Below the pieces are notes generated by a model, which saw only the letters and a program-made list of their open reading frames with translations, did not search any database and was not told where the DNA came from. Of a stretch of 64,000 nt of DNA, positions 34,694 to 47,700 are shown piece after piece. How positions within the stretch are numbered: position 1 is the stretch's first letter; each line of letters begins with the position of its first letter. The stretch is from NCBI GenBank assembly GCA_029706075.1, contig JAINUG010000037.1:5708166-5772165 (forward strand). The letters are read 5' to 3'. A program made the translations under genes and the position numbers. This stretch comes from Aldrovandia affinis (Eukaryota; Chordata; Actinopteri; Notacanthiformes; Halosauridae).

Positions 34694-36922
34694 AGTGTTC
34701 AGCTGTGTGCACTTTAGAAGTTGTGATGGTATGAATTTTCAGTGTCCAAAAAAACTCCTATCACTTTCTTTACAAGGACATTTGTTAATAAAATTGCAAT
34801 GGGGGAATGCACTTACTCCACTATATAGAGCATTATTACTGCAGCAGTACAGTGCTCTAAAGTACTCTTCGGAGAAAAGAATGAATAGCATTGCTGTCAT
34901 CAAACATCCTGTAACTCAAAATTGCATCTTCCTGTCTGCATTTATCCATCTGTGATTATTGTATGAATAAATTCTTTGCACTATATATTTAATTCAAGAC
35001 CTAACATTATTTAAAACAAACTTTGTACTTACTTATATGTCTTATTGAATATCAGTAGTAGCTTTTTTGATCTTTTAAATTTACCTGCCAAATTAAACAA
35101 TAATCCAAAATAACTTTTCCATATAAATATCAGTTTGTAACAGCAAGCAATTTTCAGTACTTTCAGGACAGGACAAGGTCCAAAAGGTCTCTGAACGTCT
35201 TACCTCAAACACATAATACACTTTGAGGTAGTGGTACAAAGCGACATCCAGTCATGCTTGAAGGTAGCCACCAAAAATACTTTTTTAGTGATGGCTACAT
35301 CACAGTAGAGACAGAGCAGCCTCACAAAATAAGCTCTAACTGGACATACTGATAGCAAATGATCAGGCATGGATAGCAATGAAATCAGACATGGCCAGAT
35401 CAGGAGTTGGATTAAGTTAAGTAAGTCGGGCAATTGCTTTCTAGGAGTTATTACGTAAGTAAATTTCACATAACCTTAAATTAAAATAAAATGAGACTCC
35501 CATAATTAAAAATGGGGGATCTGGGGAAACCTACTGCGGACTGAGGGGGAGATAGGTAGCATCAGCTCGCTGTCTTGGTTAAATTGTGTGCCATCTGGCA
35601 AAAATCTCCTGAAGACACCTTTGCAGGAAGAGGCCCGCTAAGCACTCGCCCTGCTATCATTACAGCCGTTCGGCCTCAGCGAGGGTATGTTGCGTGACTT
35701 TGTAAAAACCTTCACCTCGCTGAAACTCAGTGGCAGCGGTCCTTAACAAATAATTCTGTCCTCAAGCTCCAGTGGCTTTCTCCAAATCAGCAGGGTGGCA
35801 TCGGCGACCGGCTGTGACTGTGAATGCAGCGATGGGAATTTCCTCCGTCCGCCGCAGAACCTAATCGCTTCTCTGTCTCGTTTAATTGCATGTGATGACA
35901 CGCACTGACCTGGTGATTTTTTGCGCCGCGCTCGCTTTGAATTGCTAATCTTGATCCCCCGCCGTCGCTTTGTCAAAATATTTAACACAATGCTTCTCTT
36001 ATTATGCGGGAGAGGCCATGCTCAAGCAGGTCGCTGAATGAATGCGTTGCTATGGTTTCAGGCCCCAGATCTTCCATAACCCAAGCTCACCCGTTTTCAA
36101 TGGGTGTCGAATTCCGGAGAGCTTCCTCTTAATAAAGTGCAGGATTATCTACCCTTCATTAAAAAAAAAACTATTTTTATTGTCATTGCCAAAAATTTTA
36201 TTCTTTTTTTTTTTTTTTTTCCCATTTGGAATGCCCGTTCACAAGTGTAAGCCTGTCCCATTGCTACAACATCCTCCGTAAACTCAGGACAGCGCATGCT
36301 TGGCTAACATGCACGCACGCATGCTAACCAGCACACATGCCCTCCAAAGCATCTATCCGTCGCTTCCTTGCAGTCTGTTGTCCATCAGCTGCGCAGCCGT
36401 TACGTCCGAAGACCGCTCTTCTCGCACAGCTGGCACAGACAGACTGCAGGCGCCCCGTCGGCCAGCGGACTTGCCAGTGTGCGATGAGGTCATCTCGAGG
36501 AGCGGATCTTGTTCCAGCTGAAACCCTCCCTTTCTGAGCGCCACTGGAGCCACGTATGTCCTAATGTGCACTGATGGTGCTTTAAAATCACTGTCCTTTG
36601 CTGGCTGACTGCTAGCCAGTGATTAGAAATTCTGCACGTTAAGAAATTGTACCCAAACCTATTGATTGTAGATTATCAGACACAGAAGCTGAATACAAAT
36701 GAGGAAGAGAGGCGGCTGAAAAGGGAGGTCACTGAAACACATTAAGAGTATACACACACATTACCTGAATGATAATATTTGAAATGGCTAAAAATAGGAA
36801 CATTATATCAGTTTTCTTTTTCAGTTTCACCACACAAAATCCTTCTATATCAAAACGTATTCAACCTAATAATCAGCCATACGTTGTCAACACTAATTGT
36901 CTTCCAAAATAAGAGGGAGAAA

Positions 36923-36937
36923 TGGTGTGTCTGTGTC

Positions 36938-36972
<35 letters not shown>
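36923..36972 (+). repeat. TG dinucleotide microsatellite
   Basis: TGTGTCTGTG start followed by about 15 TG units. Confidence 0.95.
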
Positions 36973-36973
<1 letters not shown>

Positions 36974-37199
36974 TGAGACGTGTATACATTATAGGAATTT
37001 GTGCTGTAGGTTTGCTTTTCGTTTGTGGTGGCAGTAACACAGAGCACTGACCCCTACAATGAAAGTAAAAAGTCAAGTTTGCCCTTCCTCTGTACACATT
37101 GTATTTGTACAATATTTTACATAAGTTGGCTTTATGAATTTTATTTTAATAAAATGTTAAATAACTTCAATCCGTCTCCTGTCTTTCATTGTCCATTCT

Positions 37200-37540
37200 G
37201 AAAGTGTGATTTCTTCATAAATATGTGGCCTTGGGTGAAATGGGGGGTCTGGGAGGGTCTGGACTACAAGAGTGGTTACTCAATCACAGTGAGTCAAACA
37301 GGCTGGAGATTTCTGGAGTCTTTGGCACTGCTCAAGAATCTCTGATAAATTTTTCAGTTGGGTTGAGATCTGGGGACTGAGATGGCCATGGCATATGGTT
37401 GAGCATCATCAAACCATTCAGTGACCACTTGTGCCCTGTGGATGGAGGCATTGTCATCCTGGAAGAGACCACTCCCATCAGGATAGAATAGAATCATTTA
37501 CTCAAGTGTTTCCTTTATTTTGGCCTGTTACTTGTATTTA
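37200..37540 (-). mobile_element. Truncated Tc1-family element
   Basis: Internal sequence (catatggttgagcatcatca, then accattcagtgaccacttgt) is the reverse complement of part of the element at 43827-44182. The right end tttattttggcctgttactt is the shared terminal repeat. The other end is missing. Confidence 0.75.
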
Positions 37541-40500
37541 AAATTTTGGAAGAAAAATGTTTTAGAATGGCATTATCAAGGCTTTATTATTATTTTTTAC
37601 ACAAAATGTCCGTACTTAATGATTACTTTGCTGTCTGCTTATCAGACTCGGACAGCCCATAGCATTAAGGTGATTCACAGGCAGTGACCAGCCATTCAGA
37701 ACTCATTAAACATGAATGCCTGCAAATATTTTGGAGAAACAAGGCATCCAAACTCATGCGTTTGATCTCAGGATGCATTTGCCTCGTGGTAGAAGTTAGA
37801 AACTTAATTAATTTCAAAATGGGTGGATTTAAGATGTGCTGTCAATCTTCGATTGACTTTGCTCTCTATACCAACTATGCAGGCCACTTACAAATTGTTT
37901 TGGCAACTAATGTGGGGCTCACTTTCCCATCACTACATTTACCTTCGTAACTAAGTATTCTTATCTGTATCTGGCATATTATGGTCTATTTGCAACTGGT
38001 AAATGGGTAGTGTGTTGGCTATAACTGTTTCTTTCGCACGTTTTCACGTTCATGAATTTCTTTAAAGTAGACACTAGGTGGCAGTGTAGCTTCAGCATTC
38101 TCAGCAATAGTGGCCAAGCATCTGTGTGCTCACTGAAGCATGTCTTCCCTGACCAGTTGCTGCAGTGTTCTTTGCCAGATTTCAAACCACATCTTCATGA
38201 AGGAGATTAATTGCACATTGCTTTCAGTGCAACAATGTTTTAAAACAGTTTTGTTTCGTTCCATTGACTAATTAATTTCCATCTCTTTGTTCAAATGTCA
38301 TGTTCATTTTCATGGTAGATAAATTCAAAATTCAACGTAGAAGGGCAAAAGGACTCGCACACAACTAAAACAAAAAGGGAACGTTCCCAGAATGCAAAAA
38401 CAAATAGAGGTGCTAGACAAACTATACAAATATTTATTATGCAGACGTTGTGTGAAAGTGTGTCGGTTCAAAGGGATTCCAAATATTATTATAAGCAAGC
38501 CCATTCCCACTTTTATAGTGAATTTAGATTTATTTGGTACTTACACCCATGGCAACTGCGTTTTATGACTTGTTTAAAAGGCACAGTGTTAATGATTCCC
38601 TTCCTCGATATGCAGTGGCACCAACATTGTACGGCCTAATTTGGTTTTAAACTGGCCTTTTCACATCCCTGTGCTGTCATCGCACTGAACAGTGATATAG
38701 ATCAACGTGTGGACGTCCTGATGTGCCCATCCAATTTGAACTTCGTGACGGTGGGTTTCCAAACAGTGCAATCTCTCCCACTCTTCCCATATATAATGTA
38801 GGACATGAAGCACGTTCAGTCCACTGATGTATTTACAGGAACTGTAGCAGCGATATGAATGATTAAATGCAATATTGTCTCCCGCGATCCTGCTCGCTTC
38901 CATCGTAGCGGTGAGGAGGGTGGGCGAGACCAGGAAGACTGCAGTGGGGACTGAAGACACCCCCAAACAGCTGTGGGCACAGCAGGATTGGGCCGGACCA
39001 TGTCTGCTTCCCCTCGCCCCCCAGCGCTCTGTTTACTGTGCCTGGCTGTGTTACACAGTCGGCGAGCGCGGTGGGCACAGCGGGGTCTTTGTGGCCCCAG
39101 CGTTCCCTCTGACAAGCCTTCCTTTGTGGCCGTAACACCCCCACCCCCCCAGGTATGGGTCTGTGCCAAGACTTCCGGACCCTGAACCACTCACTGCCCA
39201 CTTGGCCCGCACCGCCAAGGTGGGAAGCGCAGGATTTGCGACTTCAAAAAATACCAGGGCGGACACTGCCCAAGAGAAATGGAGCGGTGAATCACTGACC
39301 CACAGTCGAGACTCCCACTGAATGTCAGCTATTTGAACTGTTCCGTGACATTTGCAAGGTCCCTCCAATAACATTCAGAGAAGCAGCCTTAAGTGAGCGG
39401 CCGACAACCTCCTGCCGGGAGTCCTATCACACGGCATTTTATAATTACCGAAAGGTACATCTCCCCCTGGACGGCGCGTTCGATCGGTCTCTAATCAGCT
39501 TTGCGCTGCGGTCGGAGCGAGGCGAGGATATTCTTTCCTTAAGACGCTGCTCTGCCCGGCGTTTGCTTACAGTGTCAAAACCACATCAGTGGAGATTAGC
39601 TGAGAGATTGTGAGTAATGGAGGGCGGTCTTGTGTTACTCTGAACCCGATATGGATGCATGGGGACGGACGCTCGGATTGCCCGTGCTGGTGACTGGGGC
39701 ACATTGTGGCGACGGGGACGGGAGCCGTGCAGCGGTTCCCTTGATGTCGTGCGAGGTGGGATTGTGTTACCATCAGTTCCAGGTTACTGGGACAGCCTCT
39801 GTTCTTGAGGCGCCCTCGTCTCTCTGATCTTTGGCCAGCCAGCAGTGGAGTGGAGTGGGTGGGAGGTAGCGGGGTGGGGGGGGGTGGTCGGTCGAGGGAG
39901 AGATGGAGGGTTTGATGAAGTGGCCAGGACGGGTGGTGGGGAGAATGGGAATGATCTCATGACTGACTCATCGGCGCGGATGCTTTGTGATGCAGTCTGG
40001 ACGGTAAGAGAGCTGGGGCGCGCTGCTGACACCGGGCCCTGACTGGAATCCTTTTGTTTGGAGCCATTGATACAGACAGGAGACAGGGCTTTGAAACAGC
40101 GATGTCTGACTGTAGGAGCCCTCCTGTAAAATTCTGTAACTTTGCAGCCTTGTAGTGTACAGTACATGCTTGGCAAATCAAACCCCACTCACTCACTGTG
40201 AGTCTGAAATCAGCTCTCCCCCCCCATCTCTTCCCTCTCCTCCCCCCACGACTACGGCTGTGGCTTCTTCTGTGTCCCAGAAACGGAGGGGCGGAACCCT
40301 GTCAGACCAGGAAACCCCTGACCTGCCCTCACACGGTGACTCACATTCAGGGCCAACGGTAGCAAATTAGTGCTTGTCTGTTTCCACTGGAGCACACTGC
40401 CTGCCTGTGTCTCTCTCTGCTCTTGCTTTAACCCTTCACACGCCCCCTGGAGCGGCCCAGACCCACCTCCTCCAAGAGACTCCTCTCCCTGTCTGCATTC

Positions 40501-41372
40501 CAATGGCGTCAGGACTGTGCACTAACTGCGTCGTACGCATCGTACGCTGTGGCCTTTCTTCCTGTCCCCATGGGTTCATTTTTCTGCCTCCGCTACCCTC
40601 CTGTACGAATAATACATTGATTGGTGGATCCGTGATGTCGCTTCACAACTCTGATGGTCACAAAATAATCCAGAGTGTTCCAGCTCAGGCAGGATGTCGT
40701 ATTTCCCCATGCGATCTCAAGCGCGCAGTCCCGTGTGTGTTTGAGAGCAGCTCCAGCCTAGTGAACGGGATTTGAGAACTCTCTTCTCATTTGCGAACCC
40801 AGGCAGGTAGAAATCCTGTGTGCTGCCTCACACCGAGGTGAAACATTTCGACTGCGTTCTCCAAAACCATTTCTACACTGCCCTGAGCCAGAAGAGAGGC
40901 TCTGCACAGCTTCCTTGTACACACGCACCAACACGCCTCAACACCCACTAACAACAACAACGGTTGTTGAAAGTCTAAAAGGTGCAACTGAAATTCTCAC
41001 ATCGCTAGTACCCTGTAAAATACACAGAGACTGAACTGTTCAGTGAATGCATCCCCTACTGCTAATGAGTAGCTGACTACTAAATAGCTACAATATGAAG
41101 CATTTTATAAGTACATACAGCTGCTCATTCAGATGTCATATACTGTTCTGCTATAGCTGAATGTTTACTCTGATTTCCACAATGGGTCCATGACACTAAA
41201 TCCTCAATTTACATTTTAAGACCTTTTTTTGTTGTTGTCCATTTTCATAATCAATCATATTATTTAACATAGAAGTATGTTGAATTTTGCTGTGGTCCTT
41301 AATTAACCAGCCATTTCCACAACAAAATAAGGACATGACAAAATGACATTGGGGAAAAAACTGTACTGCTTA

Positions 41373-41378
41373 TTTATT
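41373..41378 (-). promoter_or_regulatory. Candidate fbln7 polyadenylation signal
   Basis: TTTATT on the + strand (AATAAA on the - strand), about 810 bp downstream of the fbln7 stop. The interval 41379-42191 would be the 3'UTR. Confidence 0.4.
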
Positions 41379-42191
41379 ATTGTTGAAGAGCACAGAACAA
41401 CGCTGCAGATGCTCAGCATTAGAAACACTATAATTCACAAAGTAAAGTTTGTGAAGCCAGACATGCGAAACATATATCGTCTGTCAGAGTCCTGATGTCA
41501 GCGTGGGCCGAAGAAAACCTTCCCTATGACGAATACAATCTCCGCATGCATTCATGCACTCCGCATCCCCTCAACGGTCATACCTTTCAGAACTCGCACG
41601 ACCACCTGTGAGGGTTTTACGTTTGTTCAAACTAGTCCGACCCATGGCCGTTCTCAACCCCATCCCCGTATTGTATGTTTACAAACAGGTTCCCTGCTGG
41701 AGTTCATTCCGCAGTTCAGAAGCCTACGCACTCAGCCAACTCCATCAATATCACATGGAGCTCACAGAACATCCAGACCCTCAACCCCATAAATAAAATG
41801 TCAGATCCCCTCTGCTGGATGATAGACTTCGGCCTAGCACATATTTACAAGCCCAGTTCAGCTCTCACACTGTGTCCCGGCAGCCACACGGCAGAGAAAT
41901 GAAACGATCTGTCTGCAGCCGGGCCTTTTCGGGAGCCATTTTGTTTTCTCACCAGACAGGTGTCTTGCTACCAATTTCAGATACTGATTACACAAAGAAC
42001 AGCTATAATATAGGCCCAAGACAATCCTCATGACTTACAAATGCTTCCTATCATAGAAAAAGTGGACACAGCAAACCGCCGCTGTCACCTATAAATAACG
42101 CAGCAGAAGAGAGGCTGTGGCCCGCTTGTCTCTTGACGCCGTCTCAGTGAGGGGCTCTCTCCCCGTGGAGTGACGCCCCCGTTCCCCAGCA

Positions 42192-42552
42192 CTAGAAGCC
42201 GTAGGGCGAGACAAAGAGGGTGACCTTGGTGATGTAGCGGCCGAGCGTGGCTCTCCTCTCCAGCTCGCTCATCTCCACTTCGGCCTCCAGCGTGGCGGGG
42301 CCCTGTACTGGGCTGACCAGGAGGAGCTGGCCCGTCTGCCTGCCGGAGCGTTGCACGGTGAAGTGGCGCCGGCCCCGGGACCCCAGCAGCCCGAAGCGCA
42401 GGGTGTCCCCCAGCACCCGGATCGCCGACACACGGAACAGCACCCGCGGGGCCGACATGTTGGACACCACCGACAGGTAGTGAAAGGACACGGAGTTGGG
42501 GGCCTGGGAGCATGCCTTGTTGTCCACCGGGCAGGGGTTCCGCTCACATCGC
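42192..42552 (-). CDS. fbln7: fbln7 exon 8: fibulin C-terminal domain
   Basis: Begins [18 protein letters not shown], contains [14 protein letters not shown] and [19 protein letters not shown], ends [14 protein letters not shown] and TAG at 42194-42192. Length and motifs match the fibulin-type module. Confidence 0.94.
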
Positions 42553-44728
42553 CTGCAGGGGAACAGGCAGCACAAGGCGGGGGACGGGGGAGGGTTCAGT
42601 TTGGCGGCTTCAGCCTCTGGCTCAGCGGCAAAATGAAATTACATATTGCAGATGGCTGTACTGGGAAGGAAATAGCAGGTATAATCATGGAGGCTCTCAG
42701 CTCCCACATGCCAATCAGGTCCTCCAGAGAATTTTCTTCACTGCCACGAAACCACCAAGGTTTCAACCCTCAAGAGTGCTGTAGCCTTTCCAAACCTACA
42801 CCCATTTGCGAGACGACGGCGAGCCGTGTGGAGGAATGGAGCAGACCATATTTGGCAGTGGCAGGGGGGGATGTGGGGTGTTTGTGTGTGTTGGCACTCA
42901 CACAGGTGAGGTCTTGACGTAGGTGGCATTTCGGATACGGGGGCATTCCACTCGCACGCACTGGAAGCCTCCATATGTGTTGACACAGATCTGTTCTCGA
43001 GTGCAGTTGTGCTGCCTGGTCTCACATTCATCAATGTCTGCATAGCAGGAGGGAAAAAGTCTAGCAACGCAAAACAAAACAGAACAGAACAGAACAGAAC
43101 GCAACACAACACAACACAACACAAAACAAAACAAAACAAAACAGAACGCAACACAACACAGAAAAGCGCACAGCACAACACAATACAACACAGAAAAGCA
43201 CAGCACAGCTGCAGCTAAAGACTTTAAATGCTTCTCTATTTAAAAAAGCAAACAATTCTATTCCACCACCAATGCCTGCACTTTACTTCAGTTGACTGCC
43301 TTTTTAGCAACTATGATTAGTCATGTTATGGTGCATTAGTAAGGAATGGGCTTCTTGGCAACGCGTGTACACTGTTTGGAGGTCTAGCTGACCTTTGCAG
43401 TTGCGGCTGTCCCGGGTGAGGTTGTAGCCGGGAGGACAGGTGCAGCGGTATCCACCAGGGGTGTTAACGCAATTGTGCACACACAGGCGCCCCGCCTGCC
43501 CCATGTGGAACACCTCACACTCGTCAATGTCTGAAACACACACTCACACCCTCACATCTGCAACTGTGGAGGAGAGGGGTGATTTCAGCTGGGGATTTTG
43601 AGTGCTTTCTTTCACCAGGATCCTGCACAACATTTAAAACATACGTCTATATAAGTATTGACCTGATTGGCTCCCATTGCCTGACCAATCATCATCTCCC
43701 TTACTGTACCTGGTAAAGACACCCTTTGCCTGTTCTGTGAGGTTTACGCTATACAGACAAATATATTTCTCATCAAACTGTAATGGTAGCAAAGTGGCCT
43801 ACATTAAAACATAATCATATGTATATGTAAAGGTAACTGCCAAAGGAAACACCAACACGAGTGCACAAGTGGTCACTGAATGGTTTGATGAGCATGAAAA
43901 CATTGTAAGCCATATGCCATAGCCATCTCAGTTACCATATCTCAACCCAGTCGAACACTTACGGAGCGAGGTCTGGAGACTGCATTTTCTACCACCATCC
44001 GCAAAACACCAAATGATGGAATTTCTCATGGAAGAATGGTGTTGCATTAAATGTATCGCCTCCAATAAAGTTCCAGACACTTGCAGAATCTACACCAAGG
44101 TGCACTGAAGCTGTTCCGGTGGCCCAACATCCTATTAAGACACTTTATGTTGGCGTTTACCCTATTTTGGCAGTTACCTGTATATATGGCAGACACAATT
44201 ATCCAGAGTGGCATATTATCAATTTATACCACAGGATGTATTGAAATATGGCAGTGATCCATTTGAATCAGAAAATAATATATTTTGCCCAGTGTTCTTT
44301 CCTGGCCTGCGACTCACCTATGCAGAGGTTGCTGTCTCGGCCTGAAATGGTGAAGCCAGCCTCACAGGAGCAGCGCGTGGAGCCCAGGAACTGAGTGCAG
44401 CGCGAGGGGTGCATGAAAGGAGAGGACGGGAGGGCGGAGGGGGAGACAGAGGGGGACGAGGTGCTGGTGGACGTGGAGGCATTGGTCACAACAGTGAAGA
44501 CTGAAACACAGGCGTGAAGCAGAAAAACAGAACAAAATAATCCAAGGTAAGAATTCATGCTTCATCCTTAGATTATCATGCTACCTCACAATGCTAGGTC
44601 ATGCATATGAAATGACTTGTTCAATAGTCTGCTGTAGCTCCTCTTTTGGTAGTGGATATTCAGTCTGTTTTTTTAGAGCTCATCCTTCTCTTACTTCTGT
44701 TTTGGATATAATTACACTTCCATTAATG

Positions 44729-44761
<33 letters not shown>

Positions 44762-47700
44762 CATCCACTATGCTTATGTATTCATGACAGTGTCCAGTCA
44801 GTCAACAGGTATGTACGTGTATTAAACTATCAGGGCCTGTATGGTAGTGTTTACCGTTTAAGGAAAATGTTTTCATGCTCTAAATTAATTGCATTCTGCA
44901 CAGGTCAATATATACTGTACCTTCCACCTATAGATGCCCCAAAGTGAGAAAAACAAAAACGCAACTGTGTTTATTTTCGCTCTCCTGTCTCCAGACTCAC
45001 TCGCTCGTTTGACGAGAACGATCCTAATTGAAGTTTACACTACCTCTTGTGTACCTAGCGGTCAGGCCACTGAACCGCACGTCCTCAGAGCTGAACATCG
45101 CTCGTATAATTAGGCTCACGAATGTAAAAGCCTTGCTGGCCCGACCCTTTCAGGGGCCCAAACTAGACAAGAGAATACAGCGTACTGAAGTGAAGTACCA
45201 ACGCAGATCTATGCCACTGGGTGAGAGGATTGTTGCAGTTGGTGGTTTTATTTTTAGTTTGTGTTTGTCGGGTGAGTGTGTGTGTGTTTTGTGTGTATGT
45301 GAGGGGAGGGGAGGGGATCGTGGCATCCAGCAGAATTACAATCACAGCTTTTAGCATGCATGTTGAATGAAATACTCTGGTGCAGAGTGCAACCCTATGA
45401 GACATTTGACAGGTCATCAGCAGGGGATATAACCCAGGGCTGGACTCTGTTCCCCAGGATCCAGGCGGTTGTTGTTCCCTGTTTTGTGCTGTACCTACAG
45501 GTGAGTACGGGGGTCTGGCAGGTGGCGCCCGTCCAGCCTTTGGCACACGTGCAAAGGAATCGGCTCACGTCGTCCACACACGTCCCTCCATTCAGACACG
45601 GGGTGGAAGAACATTCATTTATGTCTAAAGAAACATTTGAAAATCAAAAATCTCAGCAGAAATGCATACACACGTTACATTTTCAGTGCACTGTGCAGTA
45701 TCTGTGATAATGGAAGACATTCCTTCCTATCAGAGAGGATGCCTCCTACTCTAAGTAAATGTATATGAGGTGCAAGCAGCAGGAAATGTAATGGGGGAGG
45801 GGAAAATGAGAAGTAAGGTCATCCTAAAATATATTTAAATGAAAAAATCTTATCTTGCAGAAAATATGCACATGGTGGTTACGGGGTTTGGGAACATAAA
45901 GGGTCACAGAGTCACAAAGAGGACGATGACAGAAGTGGCGATAAGAGGGGCTAGAAAAGAGACAAAGAGATGACAGGAGTGACAAAGCAGAGGTGGAGAG
46001 GGAGGATGAAGAGAAAGATAAGGGACAGTGAAGATGAGGACGTTTTTCGGGGAGGGGACGTTGTGAGCTCTCTGATTGGCCCTTTGACTCACTCCTGCAG
46101 GAGGACTGCTGGCCGCTCCAGCTCAGGGACTCCTGGCACACCCTACTCTCGGACCCCACCAGCTCGTACCCGGGCTCGCACAGGAAGTGCACCTCGTGGC
46201 CCACTGCCAGCACCTTGCCCAACTTCTTGCCGTTGTTGGGCACCTCCAGCTTTGGACAGGTCCCTGACAAAGCACAGTTAACACAGGGGACAGTATGGCA
46301 CAGCAATGTGACTTCCTGTAACTCTAGACTGTGTAGTCAGAGGGTCTGAGAATGGTATGAGAGCTGCATGAGAAAGGGTAAACCTATCCATATCTGATCA
46401 CACGCACCATTTCTGTCCTATTGTAAGAAACACTAGCACAGGGAACCTGGACTCGGGCGTGTCGGTTCTGGTGGAATCAGGCAGTATTCTGGGCCTCACC
46501 GTTGCTGGCTTTGGTATTCTGCCGCGCTGCGGCGCTCTGCAGGAGGTTCAGCTTCTTCCTCAAAGAGCGGATGCTCTGCAGGTAGGAGGTCTCGTGGGCC
46601 GACAGAAGCTTGTGGACCTGGCGCAGCGCGCTCTGCAGCTCCTGCTTGCTGGGACAGTCCTGTGGGCAGTAATGCAGATTAGTACCTCTGTCAGGGGGAG
46701 AAGGGAGCACATCTGCTGTTGGAGCCTTGCCTGCCTCCACATCTACACAGTGAAGTTCATCGTTTACTCTGAGCAGATATTCTGCACCATCTTGGAATGT
46801 GAGCTACTGTTGGGTAGCAAGTCTATCCAACTTCATTCATGGAGGGCCACAGTCCAGCAGGTTTTCCCACTCTCTTTCAACCACTAACTCTCACACCACT
46901 GGGGAGTGAACTTAGTATAAACGGATTAAATCAAGACATAAATCCTGGATGGAATGAGAGCCTGTAGAAACTGTGGTGCTACGGGATCAGGGTTTGCTTA
47001 CCCTGACATACAGCAGTGCTGACTCCCATGAAGTACAGTATGTGAACTCCCACAGATTAGTTGTCATGTTTTTGGAGCATAAAGTGAATGAATGGTGAAT
47101 CAATTAGTTGACTAGTGACAAGGTCTGCTCCTGTCTACTCACATAACCAATTAGCAGCAGTGTTTTATTGCCTTGTGATGGATGAGATGATCCTGTTTAC
47201 CGTGATTGCAGCTGGACAAAAACATGTTTATGTAGGAACTGTGGGGAGAGAGGTGAGAAATGAGTTAGCCCCACATCGCTTCACGTGTGCTTATAAGTCG
47301 TTGTTGGGAGGAAGCAGGCCCGGCTGACTGCTCAGCAGTTGTGAAAGCTGTGTTTGTGCCCCAGAGCAGAATGGTCAGCCTGTAATGGCTTTGGGCCAAT
47401 GGGATTTCAGATCCCCCAATAAGACACCACCCCCCGACACTGACGCCCGTGGCCAGCAAGGCCGTGAGGCTTTGTGTCGCAGGAACAGGCCCCCGCTTCA
47501 GGAAATGTAGCTTTCCATCAATCGCTGGACGAGCAATAGCAATCCAGAAAACAGGATCACGTCATGTTCAGTTTCTGCTCTGTATTTTCTTCCTAATATT
47601 TAGCCTTTTGCCATTCTGTTCCATTTCTCAGACTTAGGAGAACAAACTGTAAATGCAACTAGCAACAGGAAGCTGAGGTTAAGATTTCTCCCAAGATCAG

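Larger units (their letters stand above)
32050..41370. other. Intergenic region between pdpr and fbln7 (convergent 3' ends)
   Basis: About 9 kb without a supported gene. It holds a SINE (32625-32760), a degenerate GTCTGGTCTGGTTGC repeat next to a glg1-like exon fragment (34520-34693), a TG microsatellite (36931-36971) and a Tc1-family remnant (37200-37540). The stretch 38860-40500 is richer in GC and CpG and carries many overlapping short open frames on both strands, none with family resemblance; I see nothing firm in it. Confidence 0.6.

Noticed and set aside
38816-40503. Cluster of overlapping frames on both strands suggesting a gene
   Set aside because: Explained by higher GC content; no consistent exon phases, no recognisable domain.
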